From an uncultured Roseburia sp. (GTDB taxonomy: Bacteria; Bacillota; Clostridia; Lachnospirales; Lachnospiraceae), in the NCBI GenBank assembly GCA_947062675.1, contig CAMSQM010000017.1, forward strand, positions 1 through 55,817: a stretch of DNA of 55,817 bases, read 5' to 3'. A model generated the notes under the pieces. It did no database searches. It was not told where the DNA came from and saw only the letters and a list, made by a program, of their open reading frames with translations. Of the stretch, positions 51,319 through 55,817 are shown one piece after another. The stretch's first letter is position 1. The number at the start of each line of letters is the position of its first letter. The translations under genes were made by a program, and so were the position numbers.

Positions 51319-52566
51319 TTAACAGAGAACCGCCTCCCGCAATGGCTTTCTCTCTTTTTTCCTTGTCAGCTCCACAAGGCCGAGTCTTGTCATATCAACC
51401 ACCTGCACCGGCACAGGATCTTCCCGAAACTCCTGTTTAAGAAGCGCAAGCAGCTCCGCCTCAGCCTCCCGCGACACAAGGCTGATAAAATCCACGATCA
51501 CGATTCCCGAAATATTCCGCAGACGCAGCTGACGAGCAATCTCCCGCGCCGCTTCCAGGTTGACTCTCCGGTAGGTCTCCTGCGCCTCCCCTTTTGTAAC
51601 ATTCTTCCCGGAATTGACATCGATGACCGTCAGGGCCTCCGTCGGCTGAATGACAAGACACGCTCCGGACTTCAGCCAGACACGCTCCTGCAAGGCCTCC
51701 TCAATTCCATGTTTTATGCTGTAAAGAGCGGACAGGGATATTTTCTCATCCGGATAATGGCGCAGGCGCGGTCCCGCTTCTGTTTCTATCTCGGTGACTG
51801 GTACAGACACACTGCCGCCGGTCATCAGCCTGTCCGGAGGGATATGGTACGCCGCGCACAGCTCCTCAAAAACACTCCGGTCATCGGTCACGATTTCCGA
51901 CAGATACTTCTGCTTCTGATCCATGGCGTATCTGACACAGAACGGCAGTTCCCTGTACAAAAGGCTGTAACAGGTTCTGTGCCCTGCCTCCGCGATCAGT
52001 TTCCGACAGCGCGCCTCAAGCTCCCCGATCTCCGCCAGAACCGTCTCATCCGGCACGGACGCGGCATTCGTGCGGATTATAATACCGTAATCTGTATCAC
52101 CGCTCTCCGGAAGCATCCTGCGGTAATGTTCCCTCTCTTCTTTTGAGAGCTTCGCGGATACACACAGCTTCCGTTTTCCCGTCGTCAGAACCGCGTATGT
52201 CCCGGAAAACGACAGGTTTGTGGTAACTGTGGGATCTTTGGTCCCCACCGCCTCTCTGATAACCTGAACCAGAAGCTCATCCCCCTGCACAATCTCTTTT
52301 TTTGCCGACTGTTTGCGCGTAAACACCGGATGTACCAGATCTTTTAATGGGAGGTAACAGTTCTGGCCGGGAGCTATCCTGATAAAAGCAGCGTTCAGGT
52401 TTTTTTGAACTTTCTCCACTCTTCCGATATAAATATTTCCAAGAATGGATCCAGCTCCCGCGGCCTCTGGAAATACCTCGGTCATCTTTCCACTCTCATC
52501 AAAAAGAGCCTGAATAAGATATTCCCGCCCCCGGAGTATTTCACGTGTGATCACACAGCGGTTCAT
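51319..52566 (-). CDS. rng: Ribonuclease G (Rne/Rng family)
   Basis: A 415-residue RNase E/G. The N-terminal S1 domain (GNIYIGRVEKVQKNLNAAFIRIAPGQNCYL) is followed by the catalytic region with the metal-binding aspartates in VIDVNSGKN and IVIVDFISL, and RVNLEAAREIARQLRLRNISG between (core NLEAAREIARQLRLRN). It processes rRNA and starts mRNA decay. The ATG overlaps the DUF2344 stop (ATGA) and follows GGGGGAG. The C-terminal zinc-link and extra domain of the E. coli enzymes are absent, as in many Clostridia. Confidence 0.94.
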   Translation of the reverse strand: MNRCVITREILRGREYLIQALFDESGKMTEVFPEAAGAGSILGNIYIGRVEKVQKNLNAAFIRIAPGQNCYLPLKDLVHPVFTRKQSAKKEIVQGDELLVQVIREAVGTKDPTVTTNLSFSGTYAVLTTGKRKLCVSAKLSKEEREHYRRMLPESGDTDYGIIIRTNAASVPDETVLAEIGELEARCRKLIAEAGHRTCYSLLYRELPFCVRYAMDQKQKYLSEIVTDDRSVFEELCAAYHIPPDRLMTGGSVSVPVTEIETEAGPRLRHYPDEKISLSALYSIKHGIEEALQERVWLKSGACLVIQPTEALTVIDVNSGKNVTKGEAQETYRRVNLEAAREIARQLRLRNISGIVIVDFISLVSREAEAELLALLKQEFREDPVPVQVVDMTRLGLVELTRKKERKPLREAVLC

Positions 52567-53303
52567 ATGAGAATCTCCCCCGTTTCCCCGAGTGAAACGA
52601 ACGCGGGCGTGTCCGCCCCTGAGCGGGCATAGATATCCTCCCTGTGAATCTGCAGAGCCTCCGGCTTCCACGGAATTCCCATCGACGCAAAGTATGCTTC
52701 CAGCACCAGCTCCGGCTTCAGATTATCGGTGCTGCCCGTGCTCACCATCAGGAAAAAAGCCGGACGGCGGCAGCGTTCTTCCACCCGGAATTCATATACC
52801 AGCTTTTTCAGATCCAGTGTCTTTTCACTCTTCTTCGTCTGCTTTGTCACCAGCACTTCCGCAGGCCGGGCAAAAAACGATTCCAGTCCATGGCGAAATG
52901 CTTCCGTCCCGGGATCTTCCCCGGAACCGGAAAAAGTATATCCGTCTTTTATGGTAACGGTATAACCGGCGGCAGCCACGATGGACATCGCGGTTTTCGC
53001 ATCATCCGGCAGCTTTCGGTAACTGATGATCTCAACACCTTCCACCATCACATCATTCAGCACCCGCAGAGACTCTTCGCTTGTCCGGGAAGAATGAACC
53101 TCAATATCCAGATACTCCCCGCCGCTCGTAATCCCGACGCCGGCCGGAGCGGCGAAGGACATAATCTGGTGCGGGGAAAATCCCTCCGAATAGCAGATAT
53201 CAATCTCCGCCCTGCGCATTGCTTTCTGAAAAAAACGCATCATATCAAGATGTCCGATAAATTTCATCACACCGTATTTCCGGAATTTAATTCTGATCTT
53301 CAA
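52563..53303 (-). CDS. TIGR03936/DUF2344 radical-SAM-associated protein
   Basis: A 246-residue protein with the family start IRIKFRKYGVMKFIGHLDMMRFFQKAMRRAEIDICYSEGFSPHQIMSFAAP (core FIGHLDMMRFFQKA and GFSPHQ). It is regularly encoded between a TIGR03960 radical SAM protein and RNase G; its function is not known, and an RNA-related role is suspected from the neighbours. The TTG at 53303 gives MKIRIKF and lies eight bases after GGGGGAGG; the GTG at 53312 is too close to that site. It overlaps the end of the radical SAM gene. Confidence 0.92.
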   Translation of the reverse strand: MKIRIKFRKYGVMKFIGHLDMMRFFQKAMRRAEIDICYSEGFSPHQIMSFAAPAGVGITSGGEYLDIEVHSSRTSEESLRVLNDVMVEGVEIISYRKLPDDAKTAMSIVAAAGYTVTIKDGYTFSGSGEDPGTEAFRHGLESFFARPAEVLVTKQTKKSEKTLDLKKLVYEFRVEERCRRPAFFLMVSTGSTDNLKPELVLEAYFASMGIPWKPEALQIHREDIYARSGADTPAFVSLGETGEILI

Positions 53304-55155
53304 TGCAGACACCTCCCCCGAACTTTTTCACCCCGCAGCCCGCGCAGCGTTCCCTGCAGTTGGGCGTGACAACAGCCTCCATCGCGTTTTTCCATTCCCT
53401 TCTCAGAAACTCTTTCGTCACTCCGGTATCAATAAAATCCCACGGAAAAATTTCGTCGGAATCCCTCTCCCGCATCGTGTAAAAATCAGGGTCGACGCCG
53501 CATTCTGCAAAGGCGTCCATCCAGCGCCCGTAATCAGAATATTCGGACCAGGCGTCAAAAATCGCTCCTTTTTCATAGGCCCGCCGGATAACCTGTCCGA
53601 CCCTGCGGTCCCCGCGCGCTAATACCCCCTCCAGCACAGTGATATCCGCCTCATGCCACTGATAGCGGATACTTTTCCGGTTCAGCTGTTCTTTTACCGC
53701 CGCACTGACCGTCCCCGCCCTGTCCGTATAATCTTCCGGCGGATACATGCGCGCCCACTGAAAAGGAGTGAAAGGCTTCGGCACAAAAAAAGAAGTGGAA
53801 ATCGTAATCTGGCATCTCCCGTTCCTTTTTTCTTTCGCGACGGTCTCGTAATAGCGCGCTGCCGTCCTGTCTGCAAGCTCCGCGATGGCGCGCATATCTT
53901 CCCGTGTCTCTGTTGGAAGCCCGAGCATAAAATAAAACTTTACCTTATTCCAGCCGCCCTCAAACGCCAGCTGCGCACCGTTTAAAATAGTCTCTTCCGT
54001 CAGCCCCTTATTGATCACATCCCGGAGCCGCTGGGAACCTGCCTCCGGCGCAAATGTCAGACTGCTTTTTTTCACATCCTGAATTCTGCTCATCACCTCA
54101 AGTGAAAACGCGTCAATCCGCAGGGAGGGCAGGGAAATATTAATTCCCTTTCCACTGCACTCCTCCATGAGAAATATCACCAGCTCCTCAAGCTGACCGT
54201 AATCTGAAGAGCTCAGGGAACTAAGGGAAATCTCCTCATGTCCCGTCGCCTTTAACATTCGCACGGCCTGCTCTTTAAGCCGCTCCACATCCTTTTCCCG
54301 CACAGGGCGGTACACCATACCTGCCTGGCAGAAACGGCAGCCGCGGATGCAGCCGCGCTGAATTTCCAGCACGACACGGTCCTGTGTCGCCCTGATAAAC
54401 GGTACAACCGGCTTTTCCGGGTATACGGCATCCGTAAAGTTTCTGACAAGCTGCTTCGTAACCACTGCCGGGATCCCCTCCTCAGCCGGTCCAAAAGACG
54501 CGATCGTGCCGTCCTCCTTATAGGCCGTCTCATAAAAAGCAGGCACATAGATCCCCGGGATTCCGGCCGCCTCCCGCAGAAATTCCATGCGGTCCGCTCC
54601 GGCCGCTTTCTTCCTTTTATAGAGATCAAACAGGGCGTCGTACTGCTCCTCGCCCTCCCCGATATAAAACAGATCAAAAAACTCCGCAATGGGTTCCGGA
54701 TTATAGACGCAGGGCCCTCCGCCGATCACAATCGGATCCCCCGCCCCACGGTCTGCCGCTGAAAGCGGAATACCGCTCAGATCGAGAATCTGCAGAATAT
54801 TCGTGTAGCACATCTCATACTGGATCGTGATTCCGAGAAAGTCCATCTTTCTGACCGGCTCCTGTGACTCGAGCGCAAACAGCGGAATCTGCTGTTCTTT
54901 CAGAATACGGTGCAGATCGGGCCACGGCGAATACACTCTCTCGCACCAGACGTCCTCCCGCCGGTTGAACATATCATACAGAATCTGGATCCCGAGATGT
55001 GACATACCGATCTCATAGACGTCCGGAAAACACATGACAAAGCGGATATCAACCCTGTCCGGATCTTTCATGACCGCGTTTACCTCACCCCCGGTATAAC
55101 GCGCCGGTTTCTCGACTTTCAGTAATATTTCATCACTCAGTGCTGGTTTTCTCAT
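53287..55155 (-). CDS. TIGR03960-type B12-binding radical SAM protein
   Basis: A 622-residue protein. The N-terminal part resembles a B12-binding Rossmann domain (VMCFPDVYEIGMSHLGIQILYDMFN ... GGGPCVYNPEPIAEFFDLFYIGEGE). The radical SAM domain has the cluster motif RGCIRGCRFCQAGMVYRP (C-x3-C-x2-C). A cysteine-rich end (NCRERCAGCGVKKFGGGVC) may hold another metal. Substrate unknown; operon company with DUF2344 and RNase G suggests RNA modification. The ATG follows AAGGGAAAAC. Confidence 0.93.
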   Translation of the reverse strand: MRKPALSDEILLKVEKPARYTGGEVNAVMKDPDRVDIRFVMCFPDVYEIGMSHLGIQILYDMFNRREDVWCERVYSPWPDLHRILKEQQIPLFALESQEPVRKMDFLGITIQYEMCYTNILQILDLSGIPLSAADRGAGDPIVIGGGPCVYNPEPIAEFFDLFYIGEGEEQYDALFDLYKRKKAAGADRMEFLREAAGIPGIYVPAFYETAYKEDGTIASFGPAEEGIPAVVTKQLVRNFTDAVYPEKPVVPFIRATQDRVVLEIQRGCIRGCRFCQAGMVYRPVREKDVERLKEQAVRMLKATGHEEISLSSLSSSDYGQLEELVIFLMEECSGKGINISLPSLRIDAFSLEVMSRIQDVKKSSLTFAPEAGSQRLRDVINKGLTEETILNGAQLAFEGGWNKVKFYFMLGLPTETREDMRAIAELADRTAARYYETVAKEKRNGRCQITISTSFFVPKPFTPFQWARMYPPEDYTDRAGTVSAAVKEQLNRKSIRYQWHEADITVLEGVLARGDRRVGQVIRRAYEKGAIFDAWSEYSDYGRWMDAFAECGVDPDFYTMRERDSDEIFPWDFIDTGVTKEFLRREWKNAMEAVVTPNCRERCAGCGVKKFGGGVCIEDQN

Positions 55156-55292
55156 GTTTTCCCTTCTACTCTCCCTGTGACATACTTTACCTGCCGGAAG
55201 CGGCTCTTATCCGGCGCTCTCCGGCCCCCGGCAGAATACTTCCTCCGGTTATCTGCATCAGTATATCACACACATGACAAAAAAGCCAGAAT

Positions 55293-55808
55293 TTATCCCG
55301 CAGGTTCCACAGGCTCTCCCGCCTGCAGCATTTCCACACAGCCAGAGACGCGATACAATTTGAAATTGATCAGAAACCGCGCTGCCTCCGCGATGAGATC
55401 CGGATCCCTGTCCATGGGCAGCTCATCCGGCAGATAACTCATGCCGTTGTGATATTCTCTTCCCCCTGTCACGGAAAATGTCCGCCAGATTTTCCTGCCG
55501 GACATCTCACGGGAAGCCGTCTCCCGCAGTTTTCTGCCAAGGCACTCTATCCCTCTTTTTTCCCCCTGGCTGCAGCAGTTCCGGTACAGGTAGACAAACT
55601 GCCACGGCGGGCGGCAGCTCTTATCTTTCATACCATACTGATCCGGAGGATAATTATTCTGTTTCTGCACCCACTCGAAAACCCCGTGAAACGACAGCCC
55701 GCCGTCCAGACGGAACCGGCTGTGACGCTCCACTTCATCAAAATCAGGCTCCTTAAGCCCGTAATCCGCAGCAAGATCCGCACAGATTCCCTGAAGAACG
55801 GCGTTCAT
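55293..55808 (-). CDS. Unrecognised protein, possibly truncated by the window edge
   Basis: A 171-residue open frame from ATG 55808. I do not recognise a family. It is rich in Arg, Tyr and Trp (SFHGVFEWVQKQNNYPP, PPWQFVYLYRNCCSQGEKRG), with a C-terminal helical part (DPDLIAEAARFLINFKLYRVSGCVEML). No signal peptide or membrane span. The frame stays open to the end of the window, so the true start may be further right. It is on the same strand as the radical SAM gene, 137 bases upstream of it; that gap holds a 7-base inverted repeat (55191-55197 and 55228-55234) and no gene. Codon use resembles its neighbours, which supports a real gene. Confidence 0.6.
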   Translation of the reverse strand: MNAVLQGICADLAADYGLKEPDFDEVERHSRFRLDGGLSFHGVFEWVQKQNNYPPDQYGMKDKSCRPPWQFVYLYRNCCSQGEKRGIECLGRKLRETASREMSGRKIWRTFSVTGGREYHNGMSYLPDELPMDRDPDLIAEAARFLINFKLYRVSGCVEMLQAGEPVEPAG

Positions 55809-55817
55809 CCGCTCACA

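Noticed and set aside
51244-52146. 300-codon plus-strand open frame
   Set aside because: Antisense to RNase G and begins in the hairpin region; composition is typical of a shadow frame.

Overview
The window looks like a motile, spore-forming Clostridia chromosome, most likely Lachnospiraceae, with a GC content near 50% by eye. The reasons are spore-coat genes (cotJ), a B. subtilis-like codY-to-flgB junction heading a single large flagellar/chemotaxis operon, CheC/CheD/FliY-type chemotaxis, and the radical SAM TIGR03960 / DUF2344 / RNase G trio. No tRNA, rRNA or CRISPR array was seen. The largest stretches without a gene are 689-933, 33029-33268, 45163-45404 and 51058-51318; all are under 300 bases and are described below.

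Positions 1 to about 2619 are the end of an integrated mobile element: a PemK/MazF-type toxin, a small SHOCT-like protein and a large serine recombinase that reads outward across the element boundary. The element sits inside the spore-coat gene cotJC. cotJA and cotJB are intact, but cotJC stops matching its family after 64 codons, exactly where the element begins. This recalls the sporulation-gene intervening elements (for example skin in sigK) and is the most striking feature of the window.

Positions 3359-10433 (minus strand) hold a four-gene locus: a 1214-residue protein with a beta-rich head and a helical-repeat body, a degenerate Hsp70/actin-like protein, a TPR protein and a coiled-coil protein with two membrane spans. 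Two of these look like the DUF5717 and DUF5716 families. The function is unknown and the locus looks like one multi-protein, membrane-linked assembly. A divergently transcribed CobD/HisC-like aminotransferase (10549-11640) follows.

Positions 11698-45162 (minus strand) form one nearly gapless flagellar and chemotaxis operon, listed in transcription order: flgB flgC fliE fliF fliG fliH fliI fliJ motE-like fliK flgD TIGR02530 flgE, then flbD motA motB fliL fliM fliY cheY fliO fliP fliQ fliR flhB flhA flhF flhG pilZ/ycgR cheB cheA cheW cheC cheD, a small membrane protein, sigD/fliA, a disordered protein, a swrB-like gene and an MltG-like protein. It encodes the basal body, export apparatus, hook, stator, switch, adaptation system and the late sigma factor. 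Flagellin, the hook-associated proteins and the receptors are not in the window. A promoter with a palindrome lies inside the operon between flgE and flbD.

Positions 45405-51057 (minus strand) carry codY, topA, dprA and comM. codY has its own promoter with two CodY-box-like sequences. Positions 51319-55155 carry RNase G, the DUF2344 protein and the TIGR03960 radical SAM protein as an overlapping operon. An unrecognised ORF reaches the right edge.
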